Virus record (IMG/VR): IMGVR_UViG_3300043772_001204
Span: 1 to 24,060 of that record
Source of the DNA: a virus
Length of the DNA stretch: 24,060 nt
Strand: one strand, 5' to 3'
Position numbers and translations under genes: made by a program. The notes beneath the pieces are model-generated. The model saw only the letters and a list, made by a program, of their open reading frames with translations. It searched no databases and was not told the origin of the DNA. Each line of letters starts with the position of its first letter. Within the stretch, counting starts at the first letter, position 1. Positions 12,947 to 18,263 of this stretch are shown in pieces.

Positions 12947-13341
12947 TCACCATCAATGCACATGACTCCGATCAGTCCATAGTTGGCGAGATCCATCCAC
13001 GAGTCACGTAGACGCTCACCGTAGATGGGTGTGTCTGATGACAGCAGGTTCTTGATGCGTTCCATCTTGTCACCCATGCGGACCACCAGGGCAGTGAGCG
13101 GGTCGGGGTAGCCGTTGGCAATGTTTCCCGGTCCATAGTCCCTGTGACGCCCAACCATGATGTCTTCTGCTTCATCGAACACGCGAGCGACAGCGATGAG
13201 GAAGGATGGTTCTAGTCCTTGACTGGCGGCAGGTAGCCCCCGATGAATCCCTTCTGCTTGTCTAGGTGGATTTTCACTAGCCCAAGTCCCTGTAAGGCGA
13301 ACGTGAGCCGCTCCCAATCCTCTTCCAACAATCTCAGACAC
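12919..13341 (-). CDS. DUF1599-like protein
   Basis: As read from GTG 13341 it has 140 residues. The recognisable part is VGRHRDYGPGNIANGYPDPL then ALVVRMGDKMERIKNLL and RDSWMDLANYGLIG, the pattern of DUF1599, an all-helical family associated with nucleotide modification or hydrolysis. GTG at 13341 has AGGAGGG three bases upstream and overlaps the primase stop. Residues before about FDEAED show poor codon character, whereas another frame over 13212-13331 looks better, so the true start may be GTG at 13182. No strong ribosome site exists for that start. Confidence 0.65.
   Translation of the reverse strand: MSEIVGRGLGAAHVRLTGTWASENPPRQAEGIHRGLPAASQGLEPSFLIAVARVFDEAEDIMVGRHRDYGPGNIANGYPDPLTALVVRMGDKMERIKNLLSSDTPIYGERLRDSWMDLANYGLIGVMCIDGEWPGVKARK
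13212..13331 (-). CDS. possible hidden small gene, offset by one base
   Basis: From TTG 13331 (or CTG 13337) a 39-codon frame encodes LEEDWERLTFALQGLGLVKI then HLDKQKGFIGGYLPPVKD. It has balanced composition and mostly G/C third positions, unlike the same stretch read in the DUF1599 frame. AGGAGGG at 13345-13351 is seven bases from the CTG and 13 from the TTG. A non-ATG start is required, which lowers confidence. It ends just before the recognisable DUF1599 segment, as a separate upstream gene would. Confidence 0.4.
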   Translation of the reverse strand: MLEEDWERLTFALQGLGLVKIHLDKQKGFIGGYLPPVKD

Positions 13342-13954
13342 CAGCCCTCCTACGTATTCCTTCGACACCTTCACTGAGGAAGGTGCTGTTCACATCCATG
13401 CCGTCTGGCATGTGGATCACTACTGCTTGGTCTATGGTGGTAGCGATCTTCTTACCTAACTCTTTCCCTGGCTGGTCCCCGTCACACAGCACGAGGACAC
13501 GCTCATAGTCAAGGAAAGCCCTGCCGTAGAATGGCTTCCACGCTGAGGTTCCTTGCAGGGCGACAGCGGGGATACCGCACAAGCCTGCTGTGATGCAGTC
13601 AATCTCACCTTCGCAGATAGCGATATGGTCTGATGCCTGCCGGAAAGCCATCACGTTATACAAGATATGTTCTGACCCTGCACGGGACAGGTACTTCGGG
13701 GACTGCTCCTCCGTCACTGCCCTGAAACGAACGTCAACCACACCTGTGGGGGTGATGTAGGGGATGGACATGCGACCAATGAACTGCTCATGCCCGACAG
13801 CAACATTATCTACCGTGACGTACCCGAGAAGATGCTGCTCTGCTGCTGCCTTGGTAATCCCTCGCGCTGCCAGATACGCCGCTACCTCGTCCACGCTCCC
13901 GTGATAGTTCTTCACTGCTTCCGCTAGAGACAGTTTCAACGATTCGGAAAGCAT
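13334..13954 (-). CDS. DNA primase, TOPRIM catalytic part
   Basis: This 206-residue protein carries the DnaG-type core. AAYLAARGITKAAAEQHLLG (26-44) is the usual region just before TOPRIM. TOPRIM itself has ICEGEID (113-119, catalytic E115) and VLCDGDQPGK (155-164, D158 and D160 binding metal). It makes RNA primers for replication. It has no zinc domain; that is encoded by the preceding, overlapping gene. ATG 13954 is preferred over TTG 13975 because AAGGAGGTGA, a full anti-16S complement, lies eight bases upstream. Confidence 0.85.
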   Translation of the reverse strand: MLSESLKLSLAEAVKNYHGSVDEVAAYLAARGITKAAAEQHLLGYVTVDNVAVGHEQFIGRMSIPYITPTGVVDVRFRAVTEEQSPKYLSRAGSEHILYNVMAFRQASDHIAICEGEIDCITAGLCGIPAVALQGTSAWKPFYGRAFLDYERVLVLCDGDQPGKELGKKIATTIDQAVVIHMPDGMDVNSTFLSEGVEGIRRRAGV

Positions 13955-14198
13955 TACGCCAGTCACCTCCTTCAATCTCCTTGACTAAACCAACTACGTC
14001 GCCTTTGAACCCGCATGACATGCAGGCAACCCCGCCTGTGTCGTTGTTCACCCGGCAGGACGGTTTCACATCCGTGTGTAGACCGCAGGAGATGGTTTGC
14101 CACCCGTTCCTTGGGGAAGGTGTCTTCCATCCGTAGTGTTTCAACACTGCCCACAGGTCACCTCTTCTGTAGGTGTAGGAGGAGTGCGGCAAAGTCAT
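13806..14198 (-). CDS. DNA primase, CHC2 zinc-binding part
   Basis: This 130-residue product holds the zinc-binding domain of a DnaG-type primase, ISCGLHTDVKPSC then ACMSCGFKGD: C38, H41, C59 and C62. It is followed by GLVKEIEGGDWRNAFRIVE, the usual helix after the zinc finger. From about residue 90 the sequence becomes serine/arginine low complexity and overlaps the TOPRIM gene in another frame by about 150 bases, so the tail may be a by-product of the overlap. A +1 shift near 13954-13990 would restore a one-piece primase. ATG 14198 has GGAGG at short spacing; GTG further in is an alternative. Confidence 0.75.
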   Translation of the reverse strand: MTLPHSSYTYRRGDLWAVLKHYGWKTPSPRNGWQTISCGLHTDVKPSCRVNNDTGGVACMSCGFKGDVVGLVKEIEGGDWRNAFRIVETVSSGSSEELSRERGRGSGVSGSARDYQGSSRAASSRVRHGR

Positions 14199-14550
14199 CG
14201 GCCTCCATTACAACATAAGACTTGGACACATGATTCATTCGCCGCTTCACGACAGCGGCACCGATCACAAGATCAGCAGGCATGGGTTCATGCACATGCT
14301 TAGCTTCCCAACGCATAGCCTCACTGGTGGCTTCAGCCATGTAGCCCGACAGGTTTATGGCTTTCTCGTTCTTGGCTTCAAGGATCACGGCAAGGTCATG
14401 CACCCTGATGAGCAGGTCACCTTCGTCGTCCTTGCCCCGGCGCACCAGGCGTGTCGTGTTCAGGAACTTCTCCCTGAAGAACTGCTCCAGGTCTATCTCA
14501 AACGCTGCACCTTTACGCTTGTTCGACTTGGCTCTGCTACTGGCATCCAT
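14158..14550 (-). CDS. PD-(D/E)xK nuclease, Holliday-junction-resolvase-like
   Basis: This 130-residue protein has KGAAFEIDLEQFFREKF (13-29), DDEGDLLI (41-48) and VILEAKNEK (55-63): E18, D45, E58 and K60 form a plausible PD-(D/E)xK site of the archaeal Hjc/phage resolvase type. It would cut branched recombination or replication intermediates before packaging. ATG 14550 is chosen over an upstream extension because GGAG lies five bases before it and the extension is the out-of-frame zinc-ribbon gene. It overlaps the primase N gene by 41 bases. Confidence 0.75.
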   Translation of the reverse strand: MDASSRAKSNKRKGAAFEIDLEQFFREKFLNTTRLVRRGKDDEGDLLIRVHDLAVILEAKNEKAINLSGYMAEATSEAMRWEAKHVHEPMPADLVIGAAVVKRRMNHVSKSYVVMEADDFAALLLHLQKR

Positions 14551-14641
14551 GAATCTCCACCCCACAGTCACAGCACACCCAGTTCTCGTCGCCTTCAAAC
14601 GTCATCAGGCGCACGCAACCTTCATGCTTGCAGTCGTTCAC
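14537..14641 (-). CDS. 34-residue zinc-ribbon peptide
   Basis: GTG at 14641 overlaps the helicase stop (GTGA). The peptide is MNDCKHEGCVRLMTFEGDEN followed by WVCCDCGVEIHGCQ. C4, H6, C9 and C24/C25-x-C27 form a compact zinc site. Its end overlaps the nuclease start by 14 bases, so it fills the gap between two replication genes exactly. Function unknown; it may bind DNA or assist the neighbouring enzymes. Confidence 0.6.
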   Translation of the reverse strand: MNDCKHEGCVRLMTFEGDENWVCCDCGVEIHGCQ

Positions 14642-15420
14642 AGGTTAATATCCTTGATCTGCATACGGGCAGGGTCATACTCCAGCCACAAAGCCGTGGA
14701 ACCTGACGGGTCAGCAGGCCCATACCTGTTCTTCACGGGGGCAACAGCCATGAGACCATCAGACGGTGAGGCGAGGGTGCAGATAAGCGACGGGATCTGC
14801 GCTATCTTACCGTGTAGTGCTGCCCTAGGTGGGCAAGGGTTGCCTTGATACTGCTCCGAGGTGTGATGTAGCACAAGTACGGCAGCGCCTGTGTCACGAG
14901 CCCACCACTTCAACTCCCGCATCAAAGAACGCAGGGAACCGAACTCGTCACCATGCTCATGCAGAACGTCAATCGCGTTATCCACCACGAGCAGCCGCAT
15001 GTTGTCACCGTGCACTTCCCGGTACAGGGCAACCTCGTCAGCCAGGTCAGACAGCGATGGGGAGGCATCGAACATCCATGAGATGTGGGATGCCTGCTTG
15101 GAGAGAATGCCGGAAGCCCAACTGGAGTCAGCTTGGATCCTGTTCTCCACCTCATGCTGTGACAGTCCTGTCAGCATGGCTGTGGTACGTAGAGCCATCG
15201 TGGCCTCATGCGTGTCCATGCTGGCATACAATGTGGGTACACCTGACAGGACAGCGATAGATAGGGCGAGGGTTGATTTGCCTGCACCCGGTGGGCCTGC
15301 AATCATTGTCACCTCACCCCTGCGGATGGTGATTTGATAGTCGGAGAAAGACTTGAACGGGGCGGGGATGATAGCCCCGCCCCTGTCCAGTTGTCCGACT
15401 GCACGGTCAAGACGCCTCAT
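14638..15420 (-). CDS. DnaB/RecA-like replicative ATPase (helicase-like)
   Basis: This 260-residue P-loop ATPase has Walker A GPPGAGKS (42-49), Walker B MRLLVVDN (141-148) and VLVLHHTSE (181-189), as in the RecA/DnaB hexameric class. It lacks the DnaB N-terminal domain, so it is a compact phage helicase or a loader/RadA-like protein. Located between the nuclease and primase genes, it likely works with the split primase at the phage fork. ATG 15420 lies three bases after the previous stop with only AAGG nearby, so coupling is expected. Confidence 0.85.
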   Translation of the reverse strand: MRRLDRAVGQLDRGGAIIPAPFKSFSDYQITIRRGEVTMIAGPPGAGKSTLALSIAVLSGVPTLYASMDTHEATMALRTTAMLTGLSQHEVENRIQADSSWASGILSKQASHISWMFDASPSLSDLADEVALYREVHGDNMRLLVVDNAIDVLHEHGDEFGSLRSLMRELKWWARDTGAAVLVLHHTSEQYQGNPCPPRAALHGKIAQIPSLICTLASPSDGLMAVAPVKNRYGPADPSGSTALWLEYDPARMQIKDINL

Positions 15421-15423
15421 GCC

Positions 15424-15885
15424 TTAGGCTGGGAACGTGTCCCACTCAGGTGTGCCCCGCTTAATCCACACAGGGTCACACTTGGCCCCACCCTGGGGTG
15501 CGTTACACATCCACGCCTTCCACGGCCCCTTAGCCCCAACCTTCGACACAGGGTTACGGGCACCGTGAGCGCAAGCAGGTGCGACAGCAGACTGGAACGC
15601 CGCAGGGGGGCCAGCAGGGGAAGGTGCCTGCGGTGCGACGTTCCAGCCTGCGTCAGGGGCAGCAGGTGCAGGAGGCGGTGCAGCCTGCTGCTGGTACAGG
15701 GTTGACGCATTCGATGCGGCAACAGTGAGAGTCACAGACTCAACGAATGTGCCCATGTTTTCTGCGATCTCAGCCCAATGCATCTGGAACTCTGACGCAG
15801 AGTTACCACGCACGGTGAGCTGAACGTCGTGGTCAGCGATACGTACCCGCATGTTTGCGGAGAATGGTGCTTCAGTGCTAGACAT
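15424..15885 (-). CDS. hypothetical protein with Pro/Ala linker and C-terminal cysteine motif
   Basis: This 153-residue protein has an N-terminal beta/alpha domain (about 1-60, MRVRIADHDVQLTVRGNSAS). A disordered proline/alanine/glutamine linker (about 65-105) joins a C-terminal segment with ACAHGARNPV and WMCNAPQGGAKCDPVW. The cysteines and histidine may bind zinc. Proteins of this layout accompany Cas4-like nucleases in actinophages and might bind single-stranded DNA, but I cannot confirm that. AAGGAGG seven bases upstream fixes the start. Confidence 0.7.
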   Translation of the reverse strand: MSSTEAPFSANMRVRIADHDVQLTVRGNSASEFQMHWAEIAENMGTFVESVTLTVAASNASTLYQQQAAPPPAPAAPDAGWNVAPQAPSPAGPPAAFQSAVAPACAHGARNPVSKVGAKGPWKAWMCNAPQGGAKCDPVWIKRGTPEWDTFPA

Positions 15886-16561
15886 TAACAGCCTCCTTCA
15901 AATTGAACGATGGTGCGAACAGTGTAGCAGGATTGTGAACATAGCAGTGGGTGCGGACACCGCAACCTTTGCACATGGATGTGACATGGGGCAGGAAGAT
16001 TCCGGCCTGCACTCCAGCGTAAGTCTTAGCCACCCAGTAGTCAACCATCTCATCCGTGTACGGCTGAAGGTCATGGATGGTGGATAGGGATCCTTCACGG
16101 GCCATCCAGTAAGCACCATAAGGTGCGTCAATGCCGTACGCGGCTTTCAGGGCACGGCGATAGAACGCGAGCTGCATCGGTGCAGGGGTGGTTTTACCTG
16201 TCTTCAGGTCAACAATCAACACTTCACCTGTGTTGGAGTCAACGAATACCCTGTCGATGAAACCTTTCAACTGGATCAGTTCATCATTGACTTCAATGTC
16301 CACACGGACATCAAGTTCGATAGCAGGTTTACCGTCTTCCATCGTGAGAATGTGCAGGGACGGGTTGTTTTGCCGCCAGGTGATCCATGACTGCACGTAG
16401 GCTGGGCCGTTAGCCATCCACCAGGCGTAGTCCTCACCGTTAGGGGCAGCCTTCGTGGGCCTGCCACCTGCCCGAGGTGTCTTACCTTCAGGGAACTGTG
16501 CAACTTCTTGCTCTAGGGACTTGCGGAAAGCATCAAGCCCGATCTCCAGTAGTGGGTTCAT
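15878..16561 (-). CDS. Cas4/RecB-like exonuclease, catalytic C-terminal part
   Basis: This 227-residue protein contains LKGFIDRVF (98-106) and VLIVDLKTGK (114-123), with D103, D118 and K120 as the PD-(D/E)xK site. It also has the QLAFYRRAL motif (Q130) and the cysteine cluster C197-x2-C200-x5-C206. In Cas4/AddB enzymes these three cysteines and one N-terminal cysteine hold a [4Fe-4S] cluster; here the N-terminal one is in the preceding gene. The likely role is end resection for phage recombination. The ATG at 16561 overlaps the preceding TGA, and GAGGAG lies eight bases upstream. Confidence 0.85.
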   Translation of the reverse strand: MNPLLEIGLDAFRKSLEQEVAQFPEGKTPRAGGRPTKAAPNGEDYAWWMANGPAYVQSWITWRQNNPSLHILTMEDGKPAIELDVRVDIEVNDELIQLKGFIDRVFVDSNTGEVLIVDLKTGKTTPAPMQLAFYRRALKAAYGIDAPYGAYWMAREGSLSTIHDLQPYTDEMVDYWVAKTYAGVQAGIFLPHVTSMCKGCGVRTHCYVHNPATLFAPSFNLKEAVNV

Positions 16562-16749
16562 GCCTGATACTCCTCAAACAAGTGATGGTCGATGGCTTCT
16601 GTGGCTGTGTGTACGGCGGTGCCTCCGGCAAACCAGTAGGCAGGATCTTCGGCTACGCCAACGATCCTTGTTAAACGGTATTTTTCTCCGCAGTCCACAT
16701 AGGTGGAAAACTGGCTGTAGGAGATGTGCGGTATTGGTGTTTCACTCAT
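16558..16749 (-). CDS. Cas4/RecB-like exonuclease, N-terminal part
   Basis: This 63-residue product, MSETPIPHISYSQFSTYVDC then GEKYRLTRIVGV and GGTAVHTATEAID, is the usual N-terminus of Cas4-like phage nucleases: SxSQxxxYxxC, then GxxxHxxxE. C20 would be the fourth iron-sulfur ligand, while H47 and E51 belong to the nuclease core. It stops with TGA overlapping the next ATG. No Shine-Dalgarno precedes the start; TTGACT (16778-16783) with a poor -10 could drive a near-leaderless message. It is the first gene of the leftward replication operon. Confidence 0.75.
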   Translation of the reverse strand: MSETPIPHISYSQFSTYVDCGEKYRLTRIVGVAEDPAYWFAGGTAVHTATEAIDHHLFEEYQA

Positions 16750-16860
16750 AGCAGATACGGTAGCGTAGAGGTCTGACAGTCAACGGCATTGAACTTTTTC
16801 TTCGGCGTGTCGCGGCTGGTTTACAGCGGCGATAGCAGGTTACACTGTTACCTATATAGG

Positions 16861-16882
16861 TACAGGTATAGGTATACCTGTA
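16861..16882. promoter_or_regulatory. 10+10-bp perfect dyad, candidate operator
   Basis: TACAGGTATA and TATACCTGTA are exact complements separated by GG. The site lies about 110 bp upstream of the first replication gene in A/T-rich DNA and is flanked by CCTATATAGG and by a hairpin. It suits a dimeric repressor or an initiator; the cognate protein is unknown. Confidence 0.5.
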
Positions 16883-16916
16883 CAGATATATGTAAAGGTT
16901 GTACATATAAGTAAAG

Positions 16917-16941
16917 GAGCCAGCCCCCTAAGGGCTGGCTC
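16917..16941. terminator. strong hairpin, terminator-like
   Basis: GAGCCAGCCC and GGGCTGGCTC form a perfect 10-bp stem with a 5-base loop. Reading leftward the stem is followed by CTTTACTTAT, a weak U-rich tail. It is probably a back-up terminator for late transcription before the replication operon. Confidence 0.6.
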
Positions 16942-17056
16942 TATAGGTAATACTATATTATTATTAGACAGTGACCTAACTAATACTACTGCCGTAGTCT
17001 AAAGACACCCTCTAGAATGCCCCTGTATGGCCCTGTAAGGGCCGTAGACGAGACAA

Positions 17057-17095
17057 AACCCCCTCCCAGGTATCCGAAGACCCTAGGAGGGGGTT
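17057..17095 (-). terminator. rho-independent terminator of the late/lysis operon
   Basis: AACCCCCTCC and GGAGGGGGTT form a perfect 10-bp stem with a 19-base loop that can pair further. In the leftward direction it is followed by TTTTGTCT. It lies 35 bases after the endolysin stop and so ends the late transcript. Confidence 0.75.
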
Positions 17096-17129
17096 ATCCT
17101 CTCAGAATGGCTGAGAATGATTCTAGTTT

Positions 17130-17750
17130 TTAGACCTTGAACCACCGTTCAAGAAGACCTTTGATACCAGTTTGATCTGAAACCATGAGGCGAGCAACCC
17201 TACGGCGCTCCCTCCCAAGATCCAGGTGAGCCGGATCATTTTTTCTGCCGGGACTGTAGGTCTTATGGAATTCAAGAGCCTGCTTCGGATCTAGGTTGTA
17301 GTGCTTCATCAAGGCAGCCGTGCCCTTACGCAGTGAATCCAGCAGCGGCTTAGGCCACGCCTCACCTGGCGCACCCATGTCCGTCTCGATCCCCAGGTAG
17401 TACTGATTGCCCGTAGAGTTCGGGGCCAAAGCACTAGACCCGACACCCGCATGATTCGTCAAACCAGCCGCATACACAAACCACTTACCTGAACGGTCAA
17501 TCCAGATAGCAGCGCACGGAGCAAGATCAGAGTACATGCACCAATTGAGAGCACCCGGTGAATCCCCCGCTGGGGAAGCGTCGTGATGCCACATGATACC
17601 CCGAAGTTCAGAATACCCGAGGCCATTCCACCCCACCTGCTTCCATGTCTTCCCAGCGTACCTGCCGTACTTATATGTCATACCTTCAACAGGCACACCA
17701 GCCTGACGAAGAACCTTCACCAGATCCTTCAACCACACACCCGTACTCAC
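17130..17750 (-). CDS. endolysin, N-acetylmuramoyl-L-alanine amidase (Amidase_2/PGRP type)
   Basis: A 206-residue zinc amidase that cleaves the bond between muramic acid and the stem peptide at the end of infection. The domain fills most of the protein: WHHDASP (54-60, zinc ligand H55 or H56), GLTNHAG (96-102) and EFHKTYSPGRKNDP (160-173, with H162 and probably D172). A short basic C-terminus remains (GLLERWFKV), with no clear wall-binding domain. GTG 17750 overlaps the holin stop (GTGA). It is the last gene of the late operon, before the terminator. Confidence 0.88.
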   Translation of the reverse strand: MSTGVWLKDLVKVLRQAGVPVEGMTYKYGRYAGKTWKQVGWNGLGYSELRGIMWHHDASPAGDSPGALNWCMYSDLAPCAAIWIDRSGKWFVYAAGLTNHAGVGSSALAPNSTGNQYYLGIETDMGAPGEAWPKPLLDSLRKGTAALMKHYNLDPKQALEFHKTYSPGRKNDPAHLDLGRERRRVARLMVSDQTGIKGLLERWFKV

Positions 17751-18019
17751 AGATCATCATCCTCATCGGGCAGGACAACAGCCTCATCCACCAGTGACGG
17801 GCCAAGGAACGGACCCACGTTGTAGGAAGCAATCGAAGTCAGCACAGACACGACAGCGGCAGTCGCAGCGACAGCCAGACCCTGCACCCAGTCAATCGTC
17901 AGAACAGTCACACCGGCAACGAACAGAGCCACGAGAGCTTGAGCGAACGTCTTAACGGCACGCTCCCCGGCAGCGATCCAGAAACCACGATCATTCAGCA
18001 AGATGCTCAATCTCCTCAT
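17747..18019 (-). CDS. holin (r1t-like)
   Basis: This 90-residue membrane protein has two predicted helices, VKTFAQALVALFVAGVTVLT (about 22-42) and QGLAVAATAAVVSVLTSIAS (about 47-66). An N-terminal GFWIAAGERAVKTFAQA stretch and an acidic tail (PDEDDDL) match the r1t-type holins common in actinophages. It forms the membrane lesion that lets endolysin reach the wall. ATG 18019 is used; the end of the upstream gene overlaps the first codons, and its reverse-strand TTG at 18022 is less likely. Confidence 0.8.
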   Translation of the reverse strand: MRRLSILLNDRGFWIAAGERAVKTFAQALVALFVAGVTVLTIDWVQGLAVAATAAVVSVLTSIASYNVGPFLGPSLVDEAVVLPDEDDDL

Positions 18020-18263
18020 CAATCCTCACAATCTCCCGCTCAATGCGGGAGATCCGTGTAGCCATGTCATCCACCTTCGTATGCAAGTCACCCAAAGACT
18101 TGCCACCGTTCTTAGGCATGCGAGCTTCGATATACCTTTCGAGAGGTTTCACGATCAGGAACTTGCCTAAAGCAATCAGCGCACCAACAACGGCAGTCAA
18201 GAACGCCAAAACAATCGCAGCGTCCTGCACGATCTGAACCCAATCCGGTGTGTCGTAACCCAT
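17991..18263 (-). CDS. membrane protein with coiled coil, lysis accessory
   Basis: This 90-residue protein has one strong transmembrane helix (AAIVLAFLTAVVGALIALGK, about 15-34). After it come a basic stretch (RYIEARMPKNGG) and a C-terminal heptad-like coiled coil (VDDMATRISRIEREIVRIDE). Together with the adjacent holin and lysin, this suggests a second holin, an antiholin or a spanin-like partner. The ATG overlaps the TAA of the structural gene (TAATG). The precise role is inference. Confidence 0.7.
   Translation of the reverse strand: MGYDTPDWVQIVQDAAIVLAFLTAVVGALIALGKFLIVKPLERYIEARMPKNGGKSLGDLHTKVDDMATRISRIEREIVRIDEEIEHLAE

Larger units (their letters stand above)
16750..17129. other. gene-free region between lysis and replication genes
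   Basis: About 380 bases without a credible gene. From left to right: a possible leftward promoter around 16760-16783; AGGTTACACTGTTACCT and CCTATATAGG (about 16838-16860); the dyad at 16861-16882; A/T-rich DNA; a hairpin at 16917-16941; another A/T-rich stretch; a small hairpin GGCCC-TGTAA-GGGCC (17029-17043); the strong terminator at 17057-17095; and CTCAG-AATGG-CTGAG (17101-17115). It ends the late transcript and starts the replication transcript; an accessory origin is possible. Confidence 0.6.

Noticed and set aside
17045-17055. TAGACGAGACA matching the start-associated repeat
   Set aside because: It lies in the terminator region with no start codon after it; probably a chance match, or a relic at most.
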